Assembly: GCA_003454835.1 (NCBI GenBank)
Contig: DMTA01000579.1
Span: 1 to 5,561 of the forward strand
Reading direction: 5' to 3'
DNA length: 5,561 bases
Source of the DNA: Achromobacter sp.
GTDB taxonomy: Bacteria; Pseudomonadota; Gammaproteobacteria; Burkholderiales; Burkholderiaceae_B
How positions within the stretch are numbered: the first letter of the stretch is position 1; every line of letters begins with the position of its first letter. Below the pieces are notes generated by a model that was not told the origin of the DNA, searched no databases, and saw only the letters and a program-made list of their open reading frames with translations. Shown here one piece after another: positions 1-5,517 of the stretch. The translations under genes were made by a program, and so were the position numbers.

Positions 1-1
1 A

Positions 2-70
2 CCGATGCCGGCCCGGCCGGGGCAAACGCCCGTGGGGCCGCTGACGCCTGCGCCCGCCTTGCCGCGATAG
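2..70 (+). CDS. Possible 3' end of an upstream gene (partial, unidentified)
   Basis: An open frame enters from the left edge and ends at TAG (68-70). It encodes a Pro-rich tail ending PALPR, and almost every third codon position is G or C, as expected for coding DNA here. A GC-rich hairpin followed by ATTATT begins 3 bp after the stop, which fits a gene end. Two other plus frames and one minus frame are also open or nearly so across this short stretch. The call is therefore weak and no family can be recognised. If real, the gene converges on the LysR gene. Confidence 0.3.
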   Translation, partial: PMPARPGQTPVGPLTPAPALPR

Positions 71-72
71 GC

Positions 73-91
73 GCGGCGCTGCCGCATTATT
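73..91 (+). terminator. Candidate weak intrinsic terminator
   Basis: GCGGC (73-77), loop GCT and GCCGC (81-85) form a perfect 5-bp GC stem, followed by ATTATT (86-91). The weak U-tract is only on the plus-strand transcript, so it would end transcription arriving from the left edge. The stem is short and the U-tract imperfect, so function is uncertain. Confidence 0.35.
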
Positions 92-118
92 CGTTGCGCA
101 TCACTCGTTGCGCATCAC
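91..118. repeat. Perfect 14-bp tandem duplication
   Basis: The unit TCGTTGCGCATCAC occurs twice with no gap (91-104 and 105-118). A degraded echo continues rightwards (GCATTGCAC, then TCGTCGCACATC) into the last codons of the LysR gene. The two perfect copies lie just downstream of the LysR stop codon. This looks like a replication-slippage duplication and has no recognised function. Confidence 0.85.
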
Positions 119-126
119 GCATTGCA

Positions 127-1071
127 CTACTCGTCGCACATCCGGAGGCTGTCGCGGTACGGCCCGGCCTGTGTCATGGCAGCCAACACCTCGTGCAGTG
201 TCGCCTGGACGATCTTGACGGCCTGCGTCAACGGACGGCTCGATGCCGTCGCCACCATCAGGCGCGTGGACAAACCTGGATCGACGATCCGTCGGGCAAT
301 CAGCTTGCCCGACGCGACTTCATTCATCACCGCGGGCAGCGCCAGCACGGTGTGCGCCAGGCCTTCGACAACGATGTCCTTCATCAGCTCCAGCGCATCC
401 ATTTCGAAGGCCACGTTGAGCGGCATGTCGGCCTGCGTGGCGGCCTGTTCGAGCGTGCGGCGCAGGCCGTGATTGCGTGTAGGCAGCGCCAGCGGCAGGT
501 CGCGCAGTGCCGAAAACGGGATGGCGGGCATCGCTCGTGCGGCGGGCGACAGGCCTTGCGGCGGGGACACCAGCGCTAGGTCCAGTTCGGCCAGCGGTGA
601 GACGGCGATGTGCTGCGAACGCCGCGCGTCGTGCAGCACGGCGATATCGACGCGGGCATTGGTCAGCCACTCATGCACGTAGCCGCTGTAACCCGTGATG
701 ACGTTGAGCTGGATGCGCGGATGGCGCCGCCAGACCTCGGCCACCAACCGCATGCCCACCATGTGACAGAGCGTGGGCGTGAGTCCCAGCATCACCTGGC
801 CGGACGGCGATTTCTGGTCGTTGTGGAACTCGGTCACCACGTGGTCCATCTGGCGCATGAGCGGACGCAGCCTGTCCAGCAGCTTTTCGCCGTCGGGCGT
901 CAGCGAGACGCCCCGCCCGTTGCGGTAGAGCAGGGCGCAGCCGCATTCGTCTTCCAGCTTGCGCACCTGCCGGCCAAGCGCCGACTGGGCGATGCCCAGC
1001 ACCGATGCCGCGCGGGAAAAGCTGCCCAGATCCGCGACGTGGATCAGGTTTTCGATCTTGCGTAGGTCCAT
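127..1071 (-). CDS. LysR-family transcriptional regulator
   Basis: This is a 314-residue cytoplasmic DNA-binding regulator, the normal LysR length. The N-terminal winged helix-turn-helix covers about residues 1-60 (IENLIHVADLGSFSRAASVL, then SALGRQVRKLE). A linker helix follows, and a periplasmic-binding-protein-like effector domain runs from about residue 90 to 300 (GQVMLGLTPTLCHMVGMRLV begins it). I chose the ATG at 1071 because the LysR domain begins there and GGAG lies 3 nt upstream. The longer start at 1119 would add an Arg-rich tail and has no good ribosome site. The gene is divergent from the ThDP enzyme gene, the classic LysR arrangement, so it probably controls that gene and itself through the dyad at 1129-1141. 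The effector is unknown; a substrate or intermediate of the neighbouring pathway is my inference. Confidence 0.93.
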   Translation of the reverse strand: MDLRKIENLIHVADLGSFSRAASVLGIAQSALGRQVRKLEDECGCALLYRNGRGVSLTPDGEKLLDRLRPLMRQMDHVVTEFHNDQKSPSGQVMLGLTPTLCHMVGMRLVAEVWRRHPRIQLNVITGYSGYVHEWLTNARVDIAVLHDARRSQHIAVSPLAELDLALVSPPQGLSPAARAMPAIPFSALRDLPLALPTRNHGLRRTLEQAATQADMPLNVAFEMDALELMKDIVVEGLAHTVLALPAVMNEVASGKLIARRIVDPGLSTRLMVATASSRPLTQAVKIVQATLHEVLAAMTQAGPYRDSLRMCDE

Positions 1072-1128
1072 CGTCTCCGGAGCGCAGCGCCCACGCCGCC
1101 GCGCGCGCCGCTGTCTCATTCTTGTATA

Positions 1129-1141
1129 TCTGGTTGCCAGA
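1129..1141. promoter_or_regulatory. Candidate LysR operator (T-N11-A dyad)
   Basis: TCTGG-TTG-CCAGA is a perfect 5-bp inverted repeat with 3-nt spacing. It satisfies the LysR consensus T-N11-A exactly and is flanked by AT-rich ATA/TAT bases in an otherwise GC-rich region. It lies between the divergent LysR and ThDP enzyme genes. It overlaps the predicted LysR -10/start region (autorepression) and is centred about 49 bp upstream of the start predicted for the enzyme gene (activation). Binding is inferred, not shown. Confidence 0.6.
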
Positions 1142-1169
1142 GTATGCCTAGTTGGGCGTGGGATGCCAA
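1141..1169 (-). promoter_or_regulatory. Candidate promoter of the LysR gene
   Basis: Read on the minus strand, TTGGCA (1164-1169, 5 of 6 to the sigma-70 -35 consensus) is separated by exactly 17 bp from CATACT (1141-1146, 4 of 6 to the -10). Transcription would start near 1134, leaving a leader of about 60 nt. The operator dyad covers this start region, which would allow negative autoregulation. Confidence 0.4.
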
Positions 1170-1171
1170 TC

Positions 1172-1177
1172 TAGAAT
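1172..1177 (+). promoter_or_regulatory. Candidate -10 element of the ThDP enzyme gene
   Basis: TAGAAT matches the sigma-70 -10 consensus at 5 of 6 positions, giving a start near 1184 and a leader of about 26 nt before the ATG at 1210. At 17-bp spacing the -35 position (TAGTTG, 1149-1154) is poor, as is common at LysR-activated promoters. Three ATGCC direct repeats (1144, 1163, 1176) surround it; their role is unknown. Confidence 0.4.
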
Positions 1178-1209
1178 GCCCTGGACCTTTTCCTGCCGGG
1201 GCTTCCCAG

Positions 1210-2922
1210 ATGACCGCATCCGCAACACCGAACACCTCCGCCCACGCGTTGATCCGGGTGCTGGCCGCCAACGCGATCGACCGCGTGTTTGTGGTGCCCG
1301 GCGAAAGCTATCTGGGCGTGCTGGACGCGCTGCATGACTTTCCCGGCATCGATGTAGTGACCTGCCGCCACGAAGGCGGCGCCGCATTCATGGCCTGCGC
1401 CGACGCGCGCCTGACCGGGCGCCCCGGCGTGGTGATGGTCTCGCGCGGCCCGGGCGCCGCCAATGCCGCGATCGGCGTGCATGCCGCGCAGCAGGACGCG
1501 GCGCCAATGATTCTGCTGATCGGTCAGGTGCCGAAAAAGGACGTGCGCAAGGAAGCGTTCCAGGAAATCGACTATCAGAAGATGTTTGGCTCGATGGCCA
1601 AATGGGTGGTCGAGGTGACCACGCCCGAAGAATTGGCAACGGCCGCCTTCAAGGCCGTGCGGGTGGCGATGGCGGGCACGCCGGGCCCCGTGGTGATGGT
1701 GGTGCCCGAGGATGTGCAGCAGGCGATCGTGGACCAGCACGACTGGACGGCGACGCCCGAGAGTCCGTCTCAGCCCGCTTCCGACGGGTTGGAACGCATC
1801 CACGCATTGCTTGCGCGCGCGCACAGGCCGCTCATCATCGCCGGCGGCGGATTCAACGCCCCGGGCGGCCGCGAGACCTTGATGCGCCTGGCGGAACGCC
1901 ACACCATTCCGGTGGCTGTCTCGTTCCGCCAGCACGATCTGTTTCCCAATACGCATCCGCTCTATGCCGGCGATCTCGATCTGGCGACGCCGGCCTCGCA
2001 GGTGGCGGCGCTGGATGGCAGCGATCTGATCCTGGCGCTTGGCACGCGGCTGGGCGACATCACGACGCAGGGCTACACCTTTCCTGCGCATCCGCGGCCG
2101 CGGCAGACCTTGGTGCATTGCTATCCCGATGCGCATATCGTGAACCAGCACTTCGCGGCTGACGTAGGGCTGGTGGCCGATCCCGCGGCCACGGCGGCGG
2201 CGCTGGCCGGGCTGCCCGCCACGGGCGGCGGACTGGCGCGCGAGGACTGGGCCGCCACGCTGCGCACCATCCGGCAACAGACGGCGGCATGGCCGCAAGC
2301 GGCAGAGCAGGCCGCGGACGACGGCATTCCTTTCGTCGCAGTGGTCAAGGCGTTGGAAGCGCAGGCGCCCGCGGACGTTGCAATCTGCCTGGACGCCGGC
2401 ACCTTCGCCGCGCCGGTGTATCGCCACTTTCCATTCGCATTTCCGCAACGGCTGCTGGCGTCGCAGTCGGGCGCCATGGGCTATGGCACGCCGGCGGCCA
2501 TCGCGGCGCAGTTGCGCGATCCGAAGCGGCGGGTCGTGTGCATGGCAGGCGACGGCGGCTTCGCGATGACGGGCAACGAGATGGCTGCAGCCGCCGAGCG
2601 TGGATTGCCCATCCTGTTCATCGTCGCCAACAACAATTGCTACGGGTCGATCCGACTGCACCAGGCGCGCACGTACCCGGGGCGATACGTGGGAACGAAC
2701 CTGGCCAGCCCGGACTTCACGCTGGTGGCCCGTGCCTACGGGCTGCAGGCCGAATACGTGACGCGCGCCGATCAACTGAATGATGCGATCGCGCGTGGCC
2801 TGGCGGCGGACGCGCCGCATCTGCTGGAGGTGCGCACCAGCCTGGGCGCCATTCTGCCGGCGAGTGTGAGCCACGCGGCAGGCAGCGACCTCGTGCCGCG
2901 CGGCGACTTTCACGATTTGTAG
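1210..2922 (+). CDS. Thiamine diphosphate-dependent enzyme, acetolactate synthase-like
   Basis: This 570-residue cytoplasmic enzyme has the three-domain order of the acetolactate synthase/2-oxoacid decarboxylase superfamily. The N-terminal pyrimidine-binding domain (about 5-175) keeps the catalytic glutamate that activates ThDP (E55 in CRHEGGAA) and FQEIDY (117-122). The central Rossmann-like domain spans about 190-330 (AGGGFNAPGG at 211-220, ALGTRLGD at 276-283). The C-terminal cofactor domain (about 375-550) has the Mg/ThDP motif GDG (447-449), 24 residues, then NNN (474-476). It probably decarboxylates a 2-oxo acid or transfers the resulting carbanion to an acceptor; the substrate is not readable, and dependence on FAD is undecided. 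I chose the ATG at 1210 because homology starts just after it; GGGG lies 8 nt upstream, a weak ribosome site. The earlier ATG at 1144 lies upstream of the predicted promoter. Being divergent from the LysR gene suggests control by it. Valine-sensitive biosynthetic acetolactate synthase is less likely, since no small subunit gene is nearby. Confidence 0.9.
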   Translation: MTASATPNTSAHALIRVLAANAIDRVFVVPGESYLGVLDALHDFPGIDVVTCRHEGGAAFMACADARLTGRPGVVMVSRGPGAANAAIGVHAAQQDAAPMILLIGQVPKKDVRKEAFQEIDYQKMFGSMAKWVVEVTTPEELATAAFKAVRVAMAGTPGPVVMVVPEDVQQAIVDQHDWTATPESPSQPASDGLERIHALLARAHRPLIIAGGGFNAPGGRETLMRLAERHTIPVAVSFRQHDLFPNTHPLYAGDLDLATPASQVAALDGSDLILALGTRLGDITTQGYTFPAHPRPRQTLVHCYPDAHIVNQHFAADVGLVADPAATAAALAGLPATGGGLAREDWAATLRTIRQQTAAWPQAAEQAADDGIPFVAVVKALEAQAPADVAICLDAGTFAAPVYRHFPFAFPQRLLASQSGAMGYGTPAAIAAQLRDPKRRVVCMAGDGGFAMTGNEMAAAAERGLPILFIVANNNCYGSIRLHQARTYPGRYVGTNLASPDFTLVARAYGLQAEYVTRADQLNDAIARGLAADAPHLLEVRTSLGAILPASVSHAAGSDLVPRGDFHDL

Positions 2923-3659
2923 CCGGGGTCCTTGCGATCCATCAGGCGCAGCATGGCGGGCCATTCCAGTTCGCCGAATGGCCGGCGGGTGCCCGGCTGG
3001 TACAGCAGCCATGTCTTCTCGATGACCTCGGACGGCGGCAGGCAGAGCTCGCGCCCCGAACTCAGGGCATCCACCTGCGCCTTGCAGGCCATTTCCAGCC
3101 AATAGAGCGTGTTGAACGCCTGCGCAATCGACGGCCCCGCGGCCAGCAGCCCGTGATTGCGCAGAATCATCGCGTCGGACGATCCCAGATCCTCGACCAG
3201 GCGTTCGCGTTCGTCCAGGTCGATGGCGACGCTTTCATAGTCGTGATACGGAATCTTCGCGAACCGCATTGCGGTCTGCGTCAGCGGCAATAGGCCGCAT
3301 TTCAGCGCCGACACGGCCATGCCCGCCCGCGTGTGCGTGTGGATGACACACGCCACGTCGTGCCGCGCGCCATGCACCGCGCTGTGGATCACGTAGCCCG
3401 CCGCATTGATGCCGTAACCGGACGGCTGATCGAGAATGTTGCCGGCCAGGTCGATCTTGACCAGGCTGGACGCGGTGATCTCGTCGTACATCATGCCGTA
3501 GGGGTTGATGAGCAGGTGGTCGTCGGTGTCCGGGATGCGGGCGGTGATGTGGTTGTAGATCAGGTCGCTCATGCCAAAGTGCGCGACCAGCCGATAGCAT
3601 GCGGCCAGTTGGACGCGGGTGTCCCATTCCTGGCTGCTCATTTCCGCTTTTGTGTTCAT
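2910..3659 (-). CDS. Class II aldolase/adducin-family protein
   Basis: This 249-residue cytoplasmic protein has the class II aldolase/adducin head fold, of the size usual for the family. The metal-binding histidines are present: H107 and H109 (VIHTHTRAG) and H169 (RNHG). The position matching the FucA/AraD catalytic acid (E73/D76, four residues before a conserved His) is glycine: G88 in INAAGYVIHSAVH (84-96). This argues against a classical sugar-phosphate aldolase or 4-epimerase. Other members of the family share the glycine form as far as I recall, so it is unlikely to be a sequencing error. The ATG at 3659 has GGGGG 9 nt upstream; the ATG at 3638 is the alternative. The gene starts 16 bp after the Bug receptor stop, so the two are probably co-transcribed. 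Its end overlaps the convergent ThDP enzyme gene by 13 bp. It may act as a lyase, decarboxylase or epimerase on a small hydroxy-acid substrate (inference). Confidence 0.88.
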   Translation of the reverse strand: MNTKAEMSSQEWDTRVQLAACYRLVAHFGMSDLIYNHITARIPDTDDHLLINPYGMMYDEITASSLVKIDLAGNILDQPSGYGINAAGYVIHSAVHGARHDVACVIHTHTRAGMAVSALKCGLLPLTQTAMRFAKIPYHDYESVAIDLDERERLVEDLGSSDAMILRNHGLLAAGPSIAQAFNTLYWLEMACKAQVDALSSGRELCLPPSEVIEKTWLLYQPGTRRPFGELEWPAMLRLMDRKDPGYKS

Positions 3660-3675
3660 GGTTGCCGACCCCCTG

Positions 3676-4659
3676 TCAGTCCGTGCCTTTCACGTTGAAT
3701 TCGCGGACCACGTTGCCCCACGATTCGTACTCGGATTTCATCATCGCGCCGAACCGCGCCGGCGATTCGGTGGTGCGCACCTGCGCGCCCAGGTCCGCGA
3801 GCTCGTCGCGCACGGCGGCATCGGCCAGTACGGCGTTCATTTCGCGCGCCAGCTTTTCCTGGATGGCGGGCGGTATGCCGGCGGGCGCAATCAGCCCCAG
3901 CCAGGCGCCCATGTCGAAGCCCGGAAAGCCTTGCTCGGCGACGGTGGGTACGTCGGGCAGCGTCGGCACGCGCTCGGGCGTGCTGACGGCCAGTGCCTTC
4001 AGACGGCCCGCCTTTACCATTGCCAGCGACGACACCATCGTGTCGAAGGTTGCATATGTGCGTCCGCCCACGATGTCGGTCTGCGCCTGGCTGCTGCCCT
4101 TGTACGGCACATGCACCATCGTCGCGCCCGCCTTGGACAGCAGCACGGACGTCACCAGGTGGCTTGTCGTGCCAACGCCGGTGGTGCCGTAGGTGAATTG
4201 CCCCGGCTTGGCCTTCACTGTGGTCAGGAAGTCGGTCAGGTTGCGCGCCGGATTATCGGTGCTGACCACGAACAGATACGGCAGCCAGGTAATCAACCCG
4301 ATGGGGGCAAAGTCCTTGCGTGCGTCGTAGTTCAGGTTGGAATAGACGTGCGGATTGATCGCCTGCGGCGCGGACGCGCCAATCATCAGCGTATAGCCGT
4401 CTGGCTTGGCGCGCGCGCCCAGGCCCGCGGCAATGGAGCCGCCGGCGCCCGGCTTGTTCTCCACGATGAACTGTTGTCCCATGCGCTGCGCCAAGCGCTC
4501 GCCCAGCATGCGCGCCACGGTGTCGGTGGCCGTGCCGGGCGGAAAGCCCACCAGAATGGTCACCGGCTTGGCGGGGTAGGGTTCGTCCTGGGCCCGCGCG
4601 GCGCCGGCGGCCCACAGCGTGGCTGCCAGCGTGACGGCCAGTAGTCTTGCGTGTCGCAT
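3676..4659 (-). CDS. Bug-family periplasmic substrate-binding receptor
   Basis: This 327-residue protein belongs to the Bug (TctC-like) family, the extracytoplasmic receptors of tripartite tricarboxylate transporters, which bind small carboxylates. An N-terminal signal peptide (residues 1-23: Arg near the start, Leu/Ala-rich core, ARA before the predicted cut at Q24) exports it to the periplasm. Family motifs in order are YPAKPVTILVGFPPGTATD (28-46), VENKPGAGGS (66-75), KPDGYTLMIG (85-94), YGTTGVGTTSHL (157-168), VPYKGSSQA (184-192) and PDVPTVAEQGFPGF (235-248). Length is normal. The start at 4659 is supported by GGAG 9 nt upstream and by the signal peptide. It is the first gene of a pair with the aldolase gene. 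No membrane subunit genes are visible, so it is either an orphan receptor or is served from elsewhere. The ligand cannot be predicted; Bug proteins bind diverse organic and amino acids. Confidence 0.95.
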   Translation of the reverse strand: MRHARLLAVTLAATLWAAGAARAQDEPYPAKPVTILVGFPPGTATDTVARMLGERLAQRMGQQFIVENKPGAGGSIAAGLGARAKPDGYTLMIGASAPQAINPHVYSNLNYDARKDFAPIGLITWLPYLFVVSTDNPARNLTDFLTTVKAKPGQFTYGTTGVGTTSHLVTSVLLSKAGATMVHVPYKGSSQAQTDIVGGRTYATFDTMVSSLAMVKAGRLKALAVSTPERVPTLPDVPTVAEQGFPGFDMGAWLGLIAPAGIPPAIQEKLAREMNAVLADAAVRDELADLGAQVRTTESPARFGAMMKSEYESWGNVVREFNVKGTD

Positions 4660-4837
4660 CTGTCGTCTCTCCAGTCATTGTTCTTGAATGGCGGGAGAGC
4701 GATGGCGCCGGCCCGCGTCGGGTCAGGCTCCTCGACCGCCCCGACGCCTTTTACGGTCGCACACCGCAAGGGCGGCTTCAATGACACGGCGGGCCAAGCA
4801 GATAGCGCGAAACGGCATAGACGGCGCACGGCGCGGG

Positions 4838-4843
4838 TATGAT
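4838..4843 (+). promoter_or_regulatory. Candidate -10 element of the DUF4202-type gene
   Basis: TATGAT matches the sigma-70 -10 at 5 of 6 positions, but no good -35 lies at 16-18 bp. Transcription would start near 4850, about 60 nt before the ATG at 4911. The ATGs at 4839 and 4842 fall inside this hexamer, which speaks against them as translation starts. Confidence 0.3.
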
Positions 4844-4871
4844 GGGCTCCTTTGCGCCCGTCAACCTCCGC

Positions 4872-4890
4872 ACCGGCCGCGCGCGCCGGT
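4872..4890 (+). promoter_or_regulatory. Leader inverted repeat before the DUF4202-type gene
   Basis: ACCGGC (4872-4877) and GCCGGT (4885-4890) are perfect inverted arms around a 7-nt alternating CG loop. In the mRNA this would be a hairpin ending 20 nt before the ATG at 4911. It could affect translation or just reflect high GC; CTTT follows, too short for a convincing terminator. Confidence 0.3.
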
Positions 4891-4910
4891 CTTTCCCAAG
4901 ACGCCTCGCC

Positions 4911-5507
4911 ATGACCGACCGCCTGCAGCAGACCCTGCGCCGTTTCGACGACTACAACGCCAAGGACCCGAACACGTTTACCTGGGAAGGCGAATCCTGT
5001 CCGCAGGAGCTGTTTCTGGCGCAAAAGCTGCACGACTGGGTCATGAAACTGGCGCCCGACGCGTCCGAGCCGCTGATTTTGGCATCCCGGTGCCAGCACA
5101 TCGGCCGCTGGGAGATCGCCCGCGCCAGCTATCCCGAAGGCCGCATCGGCTACCTGACGTGGCGCAAGGCGCTGGCACGGCATCAAGCCGGCATCGCGCA
5201 GGAGATCATGAAAGATGCAGGCTACCCGCAGGCGGATGGCGAGCGCGTGGCGGCGATCCTGATGAAGCAGGGCATCAAGCAGGATGCGGACGTGCAGGTC
5301 ATGGAAAACGCGCTGTGCCTGGTGTTCCTGCAATACCAGTACGAGGCCTTTTACCCGGCCCACGAAGACAAGATCGTCGAGATCCTGCGCAAGTCCTTGC
5401 TGAAGATGGACGGCGCGGGGCATCAGCAGGCCATGACGCTGTCCTATTCGGATAAGGGCATGGACTACATCAGGCAGGCGCTGGCGGCGCTTGAGGCGGC
5501 AGGCTAG
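4911..5507 (+). CDS. DUF4202 family protein
   Basis: This 198-residue soluble, largely helical protein has no signal peptide or membrane segment. It matches the DUF4202 family as I recall it: an N-terminal RRFDDYNAKDPN (10-21), ELFLAQKLHDWVMKLAPDAS (33-52), the hallmark CQHIGRWEIARASYP (61-75) with GYLTWRK (80-86), then QDADVQVMEN (124-133) and CLVFLQYQYEAF (136-147). The spaced His/Asp/Glu residues (H41, H63, H91, D127, E132) recall HD-type metal-dependent domains, but no activity is established to my knowledge. I chose the ATG at 4911 because the family begins there; the in-frame start at 4839 adds an Arg-rich stretch and lies in a promoter-like hexamer. The ribosome site is weak. It is divergent from the Bug operon and probably not part of the catabolic locus. 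Confidence 0.85.
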   Translation: MTDRLQQTLRRFDDYNAKDPNTFTWEGESCPQELFLAQKLHDWVMKLAPDASEPLILASRCQHIGRWEIARASYPEGRIGYLTWRKALARHQAGIAQEIMKDAGYPQADGERVAAILMKQGIKQDADVQVMENALCLVFLQYQYEAFYPAHEDKIVEILRKSLLKMDGAGHQQAMTLSYSDKGMDYIRQALAALEAAG

Positions 5508-5517
5508 ATACTGCCGC
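5496..5517 (+). terminator. Stem-loop spanning the DUF4202-type stop codon
   Basis: GCGGCAG (5496-5502) and CTGCCGC (5511-5517) pair perfectly, 7 bp with 5 or 6 G-C pairs, around an 8-nt loop holding the TAG stop (5505-5507). No U-tract follows, so it is not a standard intrinsic terminator. A 3'-end-stabilising hairpin or a shared barrier between convergent genes is possible. Confidence 0.45.

Larger units (their letters stand above)
4660..4910. other. Divergent intergenic region (251 bp)
   Basis: This region separates the Bug receptor gene (minus) from the DUF4202-type gene (plus). On the right it holds a -10-like hexamer and a leader inverted repeat. On the left is the receptor's ribosome site GGAG (4669-4672, minus). 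I found no -10/-35 pair with acceptable spacing for the receptor operon; AACAAT (4677-4682, minus) is only a weak -10 match. No copy of the TCTGG-N3-CCAGA dyad is seen here, so LysR control of the operon is not supported from this side. Confidence 0.6.

Noticed and set aside
12..21. Palindrome CCCGGCCGGG near the left edge, repeated at 5539-5548 near the right edge
   Set aside because: A 10-bp GC palindrome is expected by chance at this composition. The flanks do not match beyond a few bases, so it is not evidence of an element boundary.
1072..1119. N-terminal extension of the LysR protein from the ATG at 1119
   Set aside because: The extra 16 residues are Arg-rich, outside the LysR domain, and lack a good ribosome site, while the ATG at 1071 has GGAG.
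2895..2904. GCCGCGCGGC followed by TTT near the convergent gene ends, as a terminator
   Set aside because: It leaves only a 3-bp stem once a loop is allowed, and the T-run is three bases, inside the ThDP coding sequence.
1171..3102. A 643-codon open frame antisense to the ThDP enzyme gene
   Set aside because: It is rich in Arg, His and Gln with no recognisable domain, and it mirrors a strongly supported coding frame. High GC with few stops in the opposite frame explains it.
3619..4644. A 341-codon plus-strand open frame over the Bug receptor gene
   Set aside because: The opposite strand encodes a full-length Bug protein with signal peptide and all family motifs. The antisense frame has shadow-like composition and no domain.
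4560..5423. A 287-codon minus-strand frame across the intergenic region and the DUF4202-type gene
   Set aside because: It spans the start of the Bug gene and a promoter region, has no ribosome site or family resemblance, and is antisense to a recognised family.
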